Origin: Nodularia sp. LEGE 06071
GTDB taxonomy: Bacteria > Cyanobacteriota > Cyanobacteriia > Cyanobacteriales > Nostocaceae
Direction: 5' to 3'
DNA: 64,000 nucleotides
Assembly (NCBI RefSeq): GCF_015207755.1
Contig: NZ_JADEWH010000005.1
Location: forward strand, 186,001-250,000
A model generated the notes under the pieces. That model did no database searches and was not told the DNA's origin. It was given only the letters and a program-made list of their open reading frames with translations. Of this stretch, positions 33,393 through 42,348 are shown piece by piece; within the stretch, counting starts at the first letter, position 1, and each line of letters begins with the position of its first letter. The position numbers and the translations under genes were made by a program.

Positions 33393-33612
33393 AGATGGAT
33401 GCTTTAAAGGTGAGGATGAGATTAATGACCTCATCTACTCTACACCCGTTTCCATAAATTGGCTAGAAATTATCAGTATTTAACAAATCACCTGTGGCGA
33501 AAAAATATTGGTGTTTAGGGGCGGCTAGTAACCTTTGCTACAAAACCAGAATTTTGATATTACCTGGTATAGCATGAGAGTAATAAATCAACCGTGAACC
33601 AACCTAAAGAAG

Positions 33613-33864
33613 ATGGGACTACAGATTTCAATTTCTGATTCCATTGTGCAAGCCATTCGTTTACCTGAACAGCGTATTGAGCAGGAGTTGCTGCAAGAAT
33701 TAGCGATCGCTCTTTATGCACAAGATATCCTATCATTTGGCAAAGCACGAGAACTGGCGCAAATGGATAAATATGAATTTGGGCAATTACTCGGTCGCCG
33801 TGGAGTTTTACGACACTACGGTGATGAAGAATTAGACGATGATTTAAATTATGCCCGTAGTTAG
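33613..33864 (+). CDS. UPF0175 family antitoxin-like protein
   Basis: An 83-residue protein. MGLQISISDSIVQAIRLPEQRIEQELLQELAIALYAQDILSFGKARELAQMDKYEFGQLLGRRGVLRHYGDEELDDDLNYAR matches UPF0175 closely: 'ELA..LY....lSfGkArELA.m.r.eF..lL..RgI..hY..eel..Dl.y'. This is a helix-turn-helix-like antitoxin that in cyanobacteria is encoded before a DUF3368 PIN-type toxin. Here the reading frame of such a partner starts inside the last codons but is broken (33851-33973). The antitoxin itself is intact. Confidence 0.9.
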   Translation: MGLQISISDSIVQAIRLPEQRIEQELLQELAIALYAQDILSFGKARELAQMDKYEFGQLLGRRGVLRHYGDEELDDDLNYARS

Positions 33865-33973
33865 TAACACGTCACCGATTTTGAATTTAGCTATTGTTAA
33901 TCAGCTTGACCGGATTGTTAGTTGGTGTTGTTGGGTTTTACAATCAGAGAATTTCCCCAAGGAAATCATCTAA
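33851..33973 (+). pseudogene. DUF3368 (PIN-like) toxin, truncated after about 20 residues
   Basis: Starting with ATG at 33851, which overlaps the UPF0175 gene in another frame as such pairs usually do, the frame reads MPVVSNTSPILNLAIVNQLD. This is the exact N-terminal signature of DUF3368 toxins (a PIN-domain family whose conserved Asp/Ser-Asn motif is VSNTSPIlnLa..). After residue 20 the similarity ends: the frame continues with unrelated residues to a stop at 33971-33973, and no remaining DUF3368 sequence is found in other frames nearby. The gene was probably truncated when the 390-residue gene on the other strand was inserted here. Confidence 0.7.
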
Positions 33974-35116
33974 ATTCAACTTAGTTTTTATCTCAAATGA
34001 CCCAGTTTTTAGGGAAATAATATCATCTAATAGCATGATTGTTCGCAATAGACACCTGCGTGTTTCTCCTCTGTAAACATCTGCATGAACTCCTTTATTA
34101 GCCAGCTTAGACAACTTCTCCATCTGCTCGCTAAGAGTTTTTGCACTGACCCAAATAAGATCAATATTAGTGTCACTTTTTCTTGTGTCACCAACGAATG
34201 CTAAAAGACGATTTCGATAATCCTTTGATCCAAGCTTATGTCCTTCAACTTCTCCTTCTATAGGAGGAAATAATTCATCTGAAATATATTCTACTATTCG
34301 CCTACAAGAGGCTGTAACTTGAGCAAATTCTTCATTTGTTTCTGCTTCATTAAAAGTTTTTAAAGCTGCCCATAATTTATCACCTAAATCAGGGGTAGCA
34401 TCACCTAATCTATGCGCTATACCATCAGCAATAAAAGCAAGTAAATGGCTGCAATGTTTCTTCCATTCTGCAACTCTTCTTGCATGATCAAAATCATGAT
34501 ATTCGTCAAAAATTGTATACCTACCATTCAAGCTTTCAAAGCTAACACACTTAAAACCAAATTGTGTGAGTCGTTCAATTATAGACTCATCTTTCGAGTC
34601 TTCAGAAATACCATCCCAAAAAACTGAAGCCGTTTTGTTATTAATTCTGTATCTCAGTCCTATTGAATTTGAATACACCCACCAATGTAAATAAGATGCA
34701 TCATCTACCTCCATTGCACCGATATATGCTTCAGATATTTCTCGAAGTTGATCATCTAAATAATCTGCAAGACACATTTCGATTGTCTCAAAGCAAATTG
34801 TAAAAATTTCACCATTCAGGGCTTGCATCAACTTGTTTATACTCATGCTTGACCATATTGTATTTTCAGGTTGAAGCCACAGTTTTACAATTTCAGAGTA
34901 TTTTTTTTGGCTAAATTTGCGTGTTTCTTTCCTTTCACTGATTTTTTCAACCTCATAAGCCAAGTTAGATAATAATAAATCACCCGTTAGTACTTTTGAT
35001 GACAAATTTAAGCTTCGATAACTTAGAATAATTCTGAATAGAAGCTTTTCCACATTGTTTCCATAATTTGAACCCAAGCTTGGATGAAAAGCATTAAAGT
35101 GAAAAGCAACTTTCAT
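33944..35116 (-). CDS. Unrecognised 390-residue protein with HEPN-like C-terminal tail
   Basis: A soluble 390-residue protein I cannot assign to a family. The N-terminal part (MKVAFHFNAFHPSLGSNYG) starts with a short beta strand. A mid-part has FDHARRVAEWKKHCSHLLAFIADGIAHRLGD. The last 70 residues have an all-helical pattern ending KLANKGVHADVYRGETRRCLLRTIMLLDDIISLKT, where N340-K-G-V-H344 and R349 resemble the N/R..H motif of HEPN/AbiV-like helical domains seen in abortive-infection and defence proteins. The neighbourhood supports this: a UPF0175/DUF3368 pair on one side and a Doc toxin pair on the other, and its 3' end overlaps the broken DUF3368 gene. Base composition is AT-rich. A role in defence is inference. 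Confidence 0.6.
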   Translation of the reverse strand: MKVAFHFNAFHPSLGSNYGNNVEKLLFRIILSYRSLNLSSKVLTGDLLLSNLAYEVEKISERKETRKFSQKKYSEIVKLWLQPENTIWSSMSINKLMQALNGEIFTICFETIEMCLADYLDDQLREISEAYIGAMEVDDASYLHWWVYSNSIGLRYRINNKTASVFWDGISEDSKDESIIERLTQFGFKCVSFESLNGRYTIFDEYHDFDHARRVAEWKKHCSHLLAFIADGIAHRLGDATPDLGDKLWAALKTFNEAETNEEFAQVTASCRRIVEYISDELFPPIEGEVEGHKLGSKDYRNRLLAFVGDTRKSDTNIDLIWVSAKTLSEQMEKLSKLANKGVHADVYRGETRRCLLRTIMLLDDIISLKTGSFEIKTKLNLDDFLGEIL

Positions 35117-35263
35117 AGATGAAAAAGAAAATAAATACAGGTCTAATTTTATTGTACAATTCTAAGGTTTTAGATTGATAATAACTTGGATAATATAAAG
35201 AGAATTATTCTGTTAACTAACCAAGGAACGCATAAATTTTCGATACCATCTTTATCTACAATT

Positions 35264-35647
35264 TTAGCTTGTAGTATGCTGCCGTAACCATTCACCAAAA
35301 GCCTTGCGCCTTAAATCACCTGATGCTACTGCCAAAATAACTTGCTCTTGTTCATCTACAGAAGCACTAATTTCCATACCATTCAGTATCAGAAAAATTT
35401 CCATTGCAGCGTGACCTGTGCGCTTATTGCCATCAATAAATGGATGATTCATGATAATTGAAAAGCCTAAAGCAATAGCTTTATCAATGACAGTTGGATA
35501 CAAATCTTCACCGCCAAATGTCATGCCGGGTTGAGCAAGTGCAGATTCCAAATTACCTAAATCACGGATACCTATTGACCCTCCTGACTGCTCAATAAGT
35601 TGACGATGTAGTTCTAAAACCTCGGTTAATGACAAATAACGCATCAT
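35264..35647 (-). CDS. doc: Death-on-curing (Doc) family Fic-fold toxin
   Basis: A 127-residue protein of the Doc type: MMRYLSLTEVLELHRQLIEQSGGSIGIRDLGNLESALAQP is the standard start, and the Fic motif HPFIDGNKRTGHAA is intact (HxFx(D/N)GNxR, here with Asn-Lys-Arg in place). Doc is a kinase that phosphorylates elongation factor EF-Tu. Since the catalytic His, Asp, Asn, Lys and Arg are all present, the toxin is predicted active. Its start overlaps the stop of the antitoxin gene by 4 bp (ATGA), which keeps production coupled to the antitoxin. Confidence 0.93.
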   Translation of the reverse strand: MMRYLSLTEVLELHRQLIEQSGGSIGIRDLGNLESALAQPGMTFGGEDLYPTVIDKAIALGFSIIMNHPFIDGNKRTGHAAMEIFLILNGMEISASVDEQEQVILAVASGDLRRKAFGEWLRQHTTS

Positions 35648-35841
35648 GCCAAACGTCGGTAAAGTTCAGCATTTTTTTTCAGCACATAATTGGCTGCATC
35701 GGTGAAGTCGCTTTTTTGATCACTTAACCATTCTTCGATTCTGGCACTTAGTAACTCTTCAAGAGAAATGCCATGTAATCTCGCTAGTTCTTCTAGCTTT
35801 TCTAATTGGCTATCTGGAATATCGATAGTAATTGCAGCCAT
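35644..35841 (-). CDS. Antitoxin of the Doc pair
   Basis: A 65-residue protein. MAAITIDIPDSQLEKLEELARLHGISLEELLSARIEEWLS is a ribbon-helix-helix-like DNA-binding N-terminus, and FTDAANYVLKKNAELYRRLA is the toxin-binding C-terminal helix, with the conserved 'a..yvl.kN.eLyrrLa' pattern seen in antitoxins for Doc. It lies first in the pair, 4 bp overlapping the toxin, and probably represses its own promoter. Confidence 0.88.
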   Translation of the reverse strand: MAAITIDIPDSQLEKLEELARLHGISLEELLSARIEEWLSDQKSDFTDAANYVLKKNAELYRRLA

Positions 35842-35910
35842 AACTATTCATCCTCCGAATTTGTGAGTAGAGTGTAAAATTTATTTAGTTATTCCTAAAT
35901 TATGGACAAT

Positions 35911-38900
35911 TCACACAACAACCGCCTCTGCAACAGCACCTTGCATTTTATTCATCGCATCCAGCAAACTTTGCAATTGTTGGTCAGCTTTTAGAACTGC
36001 TAAACCGCGTACTGTCACTTTACCAGGAGAGTAAACAAAACGCGTCTTCAAATGTTCGGGTAAATTCGCCGCTAGTAAATTCCAAGCGGGTTCTTCCATC
36101 GGCGTTTCTAAAACAATGTGCTGCTTATTCTCTGGTTTAATGCGGCTAAATCCTAACTTTTTCGCTAGCTGTTTGAGTTGCATAACTCGTAAAAGTTGAT
36201 TCGCTGGAACTGGTAACGCCCCATAGCGATCGCTCCACTCAGCTGTGATATATTTTAATTCGTCTGGAGACTTCGCCGCCGCCACTGCACGGTATGCACT
36301 CATCTTTTGATCCACGTCGGGAATATAATCGGAAGGAATAAATGCTGTGAGGTTGAGGTCAATTTGTGTATCATCAACTTTGGGTATTTCTTGTCCTCTA
36401 ATTTCTCGAATCGCCTCTTCCAACATTTCCATATACAAATCAAAGCCGATCGCTTCCATTTGACCAGATTGTTCTGCACCTAGCAAGTTACCCACACCCC
36501 GAATTTCCATGTCGCGCATCGCTAGCTGATAGCCAGAACCGAGTTGGGTAAATTCCTGAATCGCCCGCAACCTTTGCCGTGCTGCATCTGATAACGCCCG
36601 TTGCTGGGGATAAAATAACCAAGCGTGGGCTTGGATTCCGGCACGTCCTACACGACCACGTAATTGGTATAATTGCGATAAACCGAAGCGGTGAGCATCT
36701 TCAATTAAAATGGTGTTGACTCGCGGAATATCTAAACCAGATTCAATGATTGTTGTACAAACCAGAATATCCGCATCACCATTACTGAAAGTCAGCATGG
36801 TGGATTCTAACTCGCTTTCATCCATTTGACCATGAGCGATCGCAAATCTACCCCCCGGTATCATTTCTCGTAAATTAGCTGTGAGTTCTTCAATGCCTTC
36901 CACTCGTGGAACTACATAAAATATTTGTCCCCCTCTGTCTAATTCTTGACGAATAGCACTGCGGACAATTTCCGGGGTTAATGGCGAAAGGTGAGTTTTA
37001 ATTGGTCTTCTGCTGGGGGGTGGTGTGGTAATTAAACTCATTTCCCGAATCCCCGACAAAGACATATATAAGGTACGAGGAATGGGAGTCGCGGAAAGTG
37101 TCAGCACATCAACTTGAGTTTTCAAGCTTTTAATTTTTTCCTTTTGGTTTACTCCAAATCGTTGTTCTTCATCCACCACCAAAAGTCCTAAATCCCGAAA
37201 GCTGACATTTTTCCCTAAAAGTTGATGTGTCCCGACGACTATATCTAACTCCCCCGTAGCTAATCGCTTTTGAATTGTGCGGCGTTCTTCAGCACTGCGG
37301 AAACGATTCAGTAAGCCGATATTTACCGGGTAAGGTGCAAAGCGTTCTTTGAGGGTGTGGTAATGTTGCTGAGTCAGAATAGTCGTGGGTGCTAACAGGG
37401 CGACTTGTTTACCTGATGTCACAGCTTTGAAAATCGCCCGAATTGCTACTTCGGTTTTACCAAATCCTACATCGCCACAGACTAAACGATCCATTGGGCG
37501 ATCGCTTTCCATATCTCGCTTGACATCTTGCACAGCTTTTAGCTGATCGGTGGTGGCTTGGTAGGGAAAAGAATCTTCCATTTCTTCTTGCCAAGGCATA
37601 TCTTGAGGATAGGTATAGCCTTCCTGCTTGGATCTGGCTGCATAAAGTTTCAGTAAATCCACTGCTAACTTTTTGATGGCTTTACGAACTCGGTTCTTCG
37701 TATTCTCCCAAGCCTTACCAGTCATTTTGTGCAGTTCTGGGGCTTTATCCCCTGTGCGGCGAAATCGGGATAAAGAACCAACTTGATCGGCTGCAACTCT
37801 CAGAATCCCGTCAGCATACTGTACTACCAAATAATCGCGGGTTTCGTGGTTAATCGTTAAACTTTCCAATTTGACAAATTTACCAACTCCGTGGCTGCGG
37901 TGAACCACATAATCACCTTCACGTAGCTTGTTTGGGTCTACTTGCTTAGAACTCGCCTGGCGACGCTTGCGGATATATCCCGGTGTGGCGAGGGAATGCT
38001 GTCCGTAAAATTCGCGGTCTGTAACAACTACCAGCCGATATGTCGGCAAAATAAAGCCTTCGAGTTCCGCCAAACCGGAATATTTCAGGGCTACAGGTGT
38101 ATGGTTAATTTGTAATTTGTCAATTGCTTGGTAGTCGCGAGGATTGGGGATAAATTGCGCCGGACAATCGTGTTCTTGGAGTAGGGATACAGAACGGGAA
38201 GGTTGGGCAGAAATTAGCCAAATTGAGAAATTGCGATCGCGCTCTTGTCTCACTGTTTGCGCTAGTTTATTAAATTGGTGCGGTGTCACAGGTAACGACC
38301 GACTCGCCAAATTTATCCCACTGTTTTCCTCTGATAGTTCTGATAAATATATAGTGGGAAATTTAGTTACATCAGTCAGACACTCATCAAAACTTCGGTG
38401 AATTTTCGGTAATTCTGAGGTAATTGGGCTAGATTCTTCCCCACGCCCTACTCCCCACTCCCTACTCCCCACTCCCCATTGTTCCTCTGCATTTTCCACC
38501 CAGCGATCGCTATGTGCATGACACTGTTCTGGTTCATCCACAGCAACCAGAGTATTTTCACCTAAGTAGTCTAAAAGCGAAGCCGGTTGTGCAAAAGCCA
38601 AACCCAAAAAACGCCGACTACCTTCTGAAAGTTCTGAATCTGTAAAATCAGCGTTATCTTTCAGCGCTTCCGAGACAATGGGAGCAAAGCTAGTGGGGGT
38701 AAGGGTAAGTTGGTCAACTTTGTCAAGGGCAGAACGTTGAGTTGCGGCATCAAATTCGCGGATTTTTTCGATTTCATCCCCAAACCACTCTAATCTGACT
38801 GGCATTTCCGACGAAACAGGATAAACATCGACAATATCACCGCGCCGACTCCATTGACCTTCTGTTTCCACCAGTGGGACTCGTTCATAGCCCAAAGTCG

Positions 38901-39405
38901 TGATTTTTTCGCCAAAGGTATCGAGGTCAAATTCCATCCCCCGCTTCACAGTCAGACAGAAAGGTATAAAAGCGGCTCGCGGTGGTAAATGGGGTTGTAA
39001 CGCCCCAGCCGTGGCGACAATTGCCAAGGAAGGCTTGACTGTGGGATTTTGGCTTGATTCCCAGTTCCCATTGATCACATCAGCGAGAACCTGCATCTGT
39101 CCCCAAGTCATTTCCGTTTCCGGATCAAAGGGTTCGTAAGGAGAGGCTTCAGAAGTCGGGTAAAAATGCACTGTTTGCCATCCCATCGCCTCCAACTGAG
39201 CAAAAGCGCGTCCAGCTTCCTCCAGGGTTGGCACTATTACCAATAAATTCCTGCCTGAATTTTGCGCTAACGCCGAAGCTACAAGACCTTTAGGGAGGCG
39301 AGAGATGCCATTTAACCGCAATTCTTGTTGGCGATTTAATTTAGAAAGTAATTCAGTAGTCAGAGGCGATCGCGCCAAGGCACGCACAATAGAAGAAAAT
39401 GCCAT
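35911..39405 (-). CDS. mfd: Transcription-repair coupling factor Mfd
   Basis: A 1164-residue protein with complete Mfd architecture: the UvrB-like N-terminal region, the RNA-polymerase interaction domain after [19 protein letters not shown] (about 490-560), the superfamily-2 translocase with [14 protein letters not shown] (motif I), [13 protein letters not shown] (DEEQ), [13 protein letters not shown], and the helicase motif VI region [12 protein letters not shown], and the TRCF C-terminal domain. It frees RNA polymerase stalled at DNA lesions and recruits UvrA. Oddity: about residues 310-322 (nucleotides 38443-38477) are encoded by five heptads of the ACTCCCC repeat inserted in frame ([18 protein letters not shown]). 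The start is ATG at 39405. Confidence 0.96.
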   Translation of the reverse strand: MAFSSIVRALARSPLTTELLSKLNRQQELRLNGISRLPKGLVASALAQNSGRNLLVIVPTLEEAGRAFAQLEAMGWQTVHFYPTSEASPYEPFDPETEMTWGQMQVLADVINGNWESSQNPTVKPSLAIVATAGALQPHLPPRAAFIPFCLTVKRGMEFDLDTFGEKITTLGYERVPLVETEGQWSRRGDIVDVYPVSSEMPVRLEWFGDEIEKIREFDAATQRSALDKVDQLTLTPTSFAPIVSEALKDNADFTDSELSEGSRRFLGLAFAQPASLLDYLGENTLVAVDEPEQCHAHSDRWVENAEEQWGVGSREWGVGRGEESSPITSELPKIHRSFDECLTDVTKFPTIYLSELSEENSGINLASRSLPVTPHQFNKLAQTVRQERDRNFSIWLISAQPSRSVSLLQEHDCPAQFIPNPRDYQAIDKLQINHTPVALKYSGLAELEGFILPTYRLVVVTDREFYGQHSLATPGYIRKRRQASSKQVDPNKLREGDYVVHRSHGVGKFVKLESLTINHETRDYLVVQYADGILRVAADQVGSLSRFRRTGDKAPELHKMTGKAWENTKNRVRKAIKKLAVDLLKLYAARSKQEGYTYPQDMPWQEEMEDSFPYQATTDQLKAVQDVKRDMESDRPMDRLVCGDVGFGKTEVAIRAIFKAVTSGKQVALLAPTTILTQQHYHTLKERFAPYPVNIGLLNRFRSAEERRTIQKRLATGELDIVVGTHQLLGKNVSFRDLGLLVVDEEQRFGVNQKEKIKSLKTQVDVLTLSATPIPRTLYMSLSGIREMSLITTPPPSRRPIKTHLSPLTPEIVRSAIRQELDRGGQIFYVVPRVEGIEELTANLREMIPGGRFAIAHGQMDESELESTMLTFSNGDADILVCTTIIESGLDIPRVNTILIEDAHRFGLSQLYQLRGRVGRAGIQAHAWLFYPQQRALSDAARQRLRAIQEFTQLGSGYQLAMRDMEIRGVGNLLGAEQSGQMEAIGFDLYMEMLEEAIREIRGQEIPKVDDTQIDLNLTAFIPSDYIPDVDQKMSAYRAVAAAKSPDELKYITAEWSDRYGALPVPANQLLRVMQLKQLAKKLGFSRIKPENKQHIVLETPMEEPAWNLLAANLPEHLKTRFVYSPGKVTVRGLAVLKADQQLQSLLDAMNKMQGAVAEAVVV
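38443..38477. repeat. Heptad repeat (ACTCCCC)5 inside mfd
   Basis: Five 7-bp units (ACGCCCT, ACTCCCC, ACTCCCT, ACTCCCC, ACTCCCC) lie inside the coding region in a part of Mfd that varies between species. The same repeat occurs outside genes at 40969-41002 and, inverted, inside nirA at 61146-61173. Confidence 0.85.
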
Positions 39406-39624
39406 AAGTTTTACTACAGGAGGAAGTCGTTAAAAATAAGAAAAATTAGAGTTAGTTTATATTCACCATTTTAAAAGTGTTGTAGCGTTTCCTCATCTTC
39501 TCGATCCGGAATTATCTGTGTACCTTGCAGTTAGGAGGGTGAGTTTACAGATATTATCAACCATTAACAATGATCTCAATTAACCCTCCCCTGCATTCGC
39601 TTTCATCAGCGACGATTCTAATAT

Positions 39625-40953
39625 ATGTCCTCCATCAGTTTTGAAATTTTTATCATTTTGGTGCTAATTATTGCCAACGGTGTATTTTCTATGTCTGAGA
39701 TGGCAGTTGTCTCGGCACGTAAAGTCAGGTTACAACAGCTTGCCAATCAAGGGAATGTCAAGGCACTGGCAGCATTGAACCTGGCTGAGTCGCCAAATCA
39801 TTTCTTATCCACCATTCAAATCGGAATTACCCTCATCGGTATCCTCACAGGTGCTTTTGGAGGAGCAACAATTGCCACTAGACTAGCGGGATATATCCGG
39901 TTAATTCCCTTTTTGGTACCTTATAGTCAACCAATTGCTTTCGGGGTAGTAGTTCTGATCATCACCTATTTGTCGCTGATTATTGGTGAACTAGTACCAA
40001 AACGTCTGGCATTAAATAACCCAGAAAGTATTGCGGCTTTTGTGGCTATTCCCATGCAGGCCGTAGCAGCACTGCTTTCCCCCGCAGTGTATCTTCTGAG
40101 TGCTTCCACAGATATGATACTGCGAGTATTGGGCATTACACCCTCCACTGAACCGCTAGTCACCGAAGAGGAAATTAAAATTTTAATCGCCCAAGGTACA
40201 GAAGCCGGAACCTTTGATGAGGCTGAACAAGATATGGTGGAGCGCGTTTTTCGTTTAGGCGATCGCCCTGTCAATTCCTTTATGACACCTCGTCCTGATA
40301 TTGTCTGGTTAGACCTAGAAGACTCTCCTGTAGAAAACCGCCAAAAGATGGTGGAAAATGCCTATTCCCGCTATCCCATTTGTCAGGAAGGACTAGACAA
40401 TGTACTGGGCGTAATTTCAGTTACCGACTTATTAGCCCGGAGTTTCAGCAATGAACCCCTGGACTTAACAGTAGGATTGAGGCAACCTGTATTTGTGCCA
40501 GAAAGTACTCATGGGTTGAAAGTGTTGGAGTTGTTCAAACAAAATGTTACCCACATGGCGTTGGTAGTAGATGAATATGGCGTAATTCAAGGATTGGTAA
40601 CTCTTAACGACATCATGAGCGAAATTGTCGGTGATGTTCCGGAAGGAGTAGAACAAGAAGAACCACAAATAGTGCAACGGGAAGATGGTTCCTGGCTCTT
40701 GGATGGAATGTTATCTGTAGATGAATTTTATAAATTTTTCCATCTCGAACAGTGGGAAATCGAAGAGCCAAGTAGTTACCAAACATTGGGTGGGTTTGTG
40801 ATCAATAATCTTGGTCGCATCCCTATATCCGCCGATTATTTTGAATGGCGTGGGATGCGGATTGAAGTCATGGATATGGACGGTAACCGTGTTGATAAAG
40901 TGCTAGTAATACCAAGGATCAATGAGGAAGTAGAAACTACGGGTTTAACTTAA
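39625..40953 (+). CDS. CNNM/CorC-type membrane protein with CBS domains (hemolysin family)
   Basis: A 442-residue protein. Residues 1-180 contain the four-helix DUF21/CNNM domain (IFIILVLIIANGVFSMSEMAVVSARKVRLQQLA, with the ESPNHFLSTIQIGITLIGILTGAFGG and LSLIIGELVPKRLALNNPE motifs). Residues about 190-340 carry a CBS pair starting at FMTPRPDIVWLDLEDS and VVDEYGVIQGLVTLNDIMSEIVGD. Residues about 350-430 are the CorC_HlyC domain (DGSWLLDGMLSVDEFYKFFHL). The family transports or senses Mg2+/Co2+ and its 'hemolysin' label is historical. It stands alone; the following gene converges on it over a heptad repeat. Confidence 0.92.
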   Translation: MSSISFEIFIILVLIIANGVFSMSEMAVVSARKVRLQQLANQGNVKALAALNLAESPNHFLSTIQIGITLIGILTGAFGGATIATRLAGYIRLIPFLVPYSQPIAFGVVVLIITYLSLIIGELVPKRLALNNPESIAAFVAIPMQAVAALLSPAVYLLSASTDMILRVLGITPSTEPLVTEEEIKILIAQGTEAGTFDEAEQDMVERVFRLGDRPVNSFMTPRPDIVWLDLEDSPVENRQKMVENAYSRYPICQEGLDNVLGVISVTDLLARSFSNEPLDLTVGLRQPVFVPESTHGLKVLELFKQNVTHMALVVDEYGVIQGLVTLNDIMSEIVGDVPEGVEQEEPQIVQREDGSWLLDGMLSVDEFYKFFHLEQWEIEEPSSYQTLGGFVINNLGRIPISADYFEWRGMRIEVMDMDGNRVDKVLVIPRINEEVETTGLT

Positions 40954-40968
40954 AGTAGGGAAGAAAAA

Positions 40969-41002
40969 ACTCCCCACTCCCCACTCCCCACTCCCCACTC
41001 CC
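40969..41002. repeat. Heptad repeat (ACTCCCC)n between convergent genes
   Basis: About 4.9 copies of ACTCCCC fill the gap between the CNNM gene and the aldo/keto reductase and reach the reductase stop codon. It is the likely parent type of the copies seen inside mfd and nirA. Confidence 0.9.
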
Positions 41003-42183
41003 TAAGTCTTCGATAACCGCTTAACTTCAGCACCTGCTAACATCTCATGGGCTTTTGCTAACATTTGCGGAATTTTCTCGGCGTGGGGACTATTGGCGAG
41101 AGATTGTCCCAAGTCGAGTTCATCTAGTTGGTCTGCTTTGTTACCGGGGAACCAATGACTAGCATTACCCAGTAGGTTGTAACGCATTTTGGCGTAGTCT
41201 ACTAAATCGTAGGCGATCGCTAAATTCCACAACCACAAAATCACACGAATATTCACTTCTCCCGGTGTTGCTTCCCAGGTAGGTAAATTCGTCTCCCAAG
41301 TCTTTACCCAGTCTTCTCCTAAAGTTGCGATCGCTTCTTGTTCTAACTTACTCAAAATTGGCGGCAAAAATTCCTCCGCCCGATCTAAGTAATCTAAAGT
41401 TTTCAGATGTTCATCAAAATCTTCAGGTCTGGCTGCACCCAAACTCAAAGTATGTACATTTTCATGACTCAGACAAAACAAATCATTAAACACCATCGGA
41501 CTTAAAGGGGCGCAAAGATTAACTAACTTTTGCGGTGGTTTATATAGCATCCCCCCTTTATCTGAAGGACTAATAATAAATACCCCCATATCATGACTGT
41601 TAGCGGCTGTAATTGCCTCCCAATTCCATTGATTAATGTAATACCAATGCAGGTTGACATAATCAAATTGGTTAGTATTAATAGCCTGGATAATTACCTC
41701 TTTAGGTCCATGAGTAGAAAAGCCGATAAATCTCACTTTTCCTTCTGCTTGTAGCTGCCGCGCCACATCTAAACAGCCACCGTCACGCATACTATAGTCG
41801 AAAGATTCAGCATGATTTATGCCATGTATTCCCAGTAAATCCACATAATCTAACTGGAGATTTTGCAGTGATTGTTCAAACGTTTCGCGAAATTTCTGGG
41901 AATCTGCAACCGGGCCGACTTTTGTCTGGACAATTAATTTCTCACGGGGAAACTTCGGCAATATTTGCCCCAATTGTATTTCTGATGTACCATAACCACG
42001 GGCAGTTTCAATGTGATTAATTCCCACTTCCAGAGAGCGGCGAATAGTCGCTTCTAGATTAGCCTGATTATCTGCCGGAATTTCGGAATTAGGAACATCT
42101 TGCCATTTGAATTGATATCTCATACCGCCACAAGAAAAAACAGGCATCTGTAATTCTGTGCGACCAAATCTTTTGTAAAGCAT
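41002..42183 (-). CDS. Aldo/keto reductase
   Basis: 393 residues from the ATG at 42183, giving MLYKRFGRTELQMPVFSCGGMRYQ; an ATG at 42204 would add seven. The (beta/alpha)8 NADPH-dependent reductase pattern is visible: INHIETARGYGTSEIQLGQIL (catalytic Tyr), LIVQTKV (catalytic Lys), LDYVDLLGIHGIN, GKVRFIGFSTHG, DYVNLHWYYIN, and an LGAARPEDFDEHL segment. This longer cyanobacterial and bacterial subgroup has an extra C-terminal domain of about 100 residues (here EDWVKTWETNLPTWEATPGEVNIRVILWLWNLAIAYDL), but the C-terminal ferredoxin-like CxxC cysteines found in relatives are absent. Substrate unknown. Confidence 0.87.
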   Translation of the reverse strand: MLYKRFGRTELQMPVFSCGGMRYQFKWQDVPNSEIPADNQANLEATIRRSLEVGINHIETARGYGTSEIQLGQILPKFPREKLIVQTKVGPVADSQKFRETFEQSLQNLQLDYVDLLGIHGINHAESFDYSMRDGGCLDVARQLQAEGKVRFIGFSTHGPKEVIIQAINTNQFDYVNLHWYYINQWNWEAITAANSHDMGVFIISPSDKGGMLYKPPQKLVNLCAPLSPMVFNDLFCLSHENVHTLSLGAARPEDFDEHLKTLDYLDRAEEFLPPILSKLEQEAIATLGEDWVKTWETNLPTWEATPGEVNIRVILWLWNLAIAYDLVDYAKMRYNLLGNASHWFPGNKADQLDELDLGQSLANSPHAEKIPQMLAKAHEMLAGAEVKRLSKT

Positions 42184-42266
42184 AAAGACGTAGATATACT
42201 GCATTTCGTGGAGACGCGACTAATCACGTCTCAACTTACCAATGGAAATTTCCCAAAAATAGTAGG

Positions 42267-42290
42267 GTGGGTTAGCGTAGCGTAACCCAC
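42267..42290. repeat. GTGGGTTA...TAACCCAC hairpin repeat
   Basis: An 8-bp inverted repeat with an 8-nt loop, upstream of the reductase and downstream of the protease gene. It is a member of the widespread 'GTAGGGTGGGTTAGCG.AGCGTAACCCAC' intergenic repeat family of cyanobacteria and could act as a terminator for the leftward protease gene. Confidence 0.55.
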
Positions 42291-42348
42291 AATTATCCTA
42301 ATGTCCTAACCCTACAAATTAATTGGGGATTTGATTCCTTGGAAGTTG

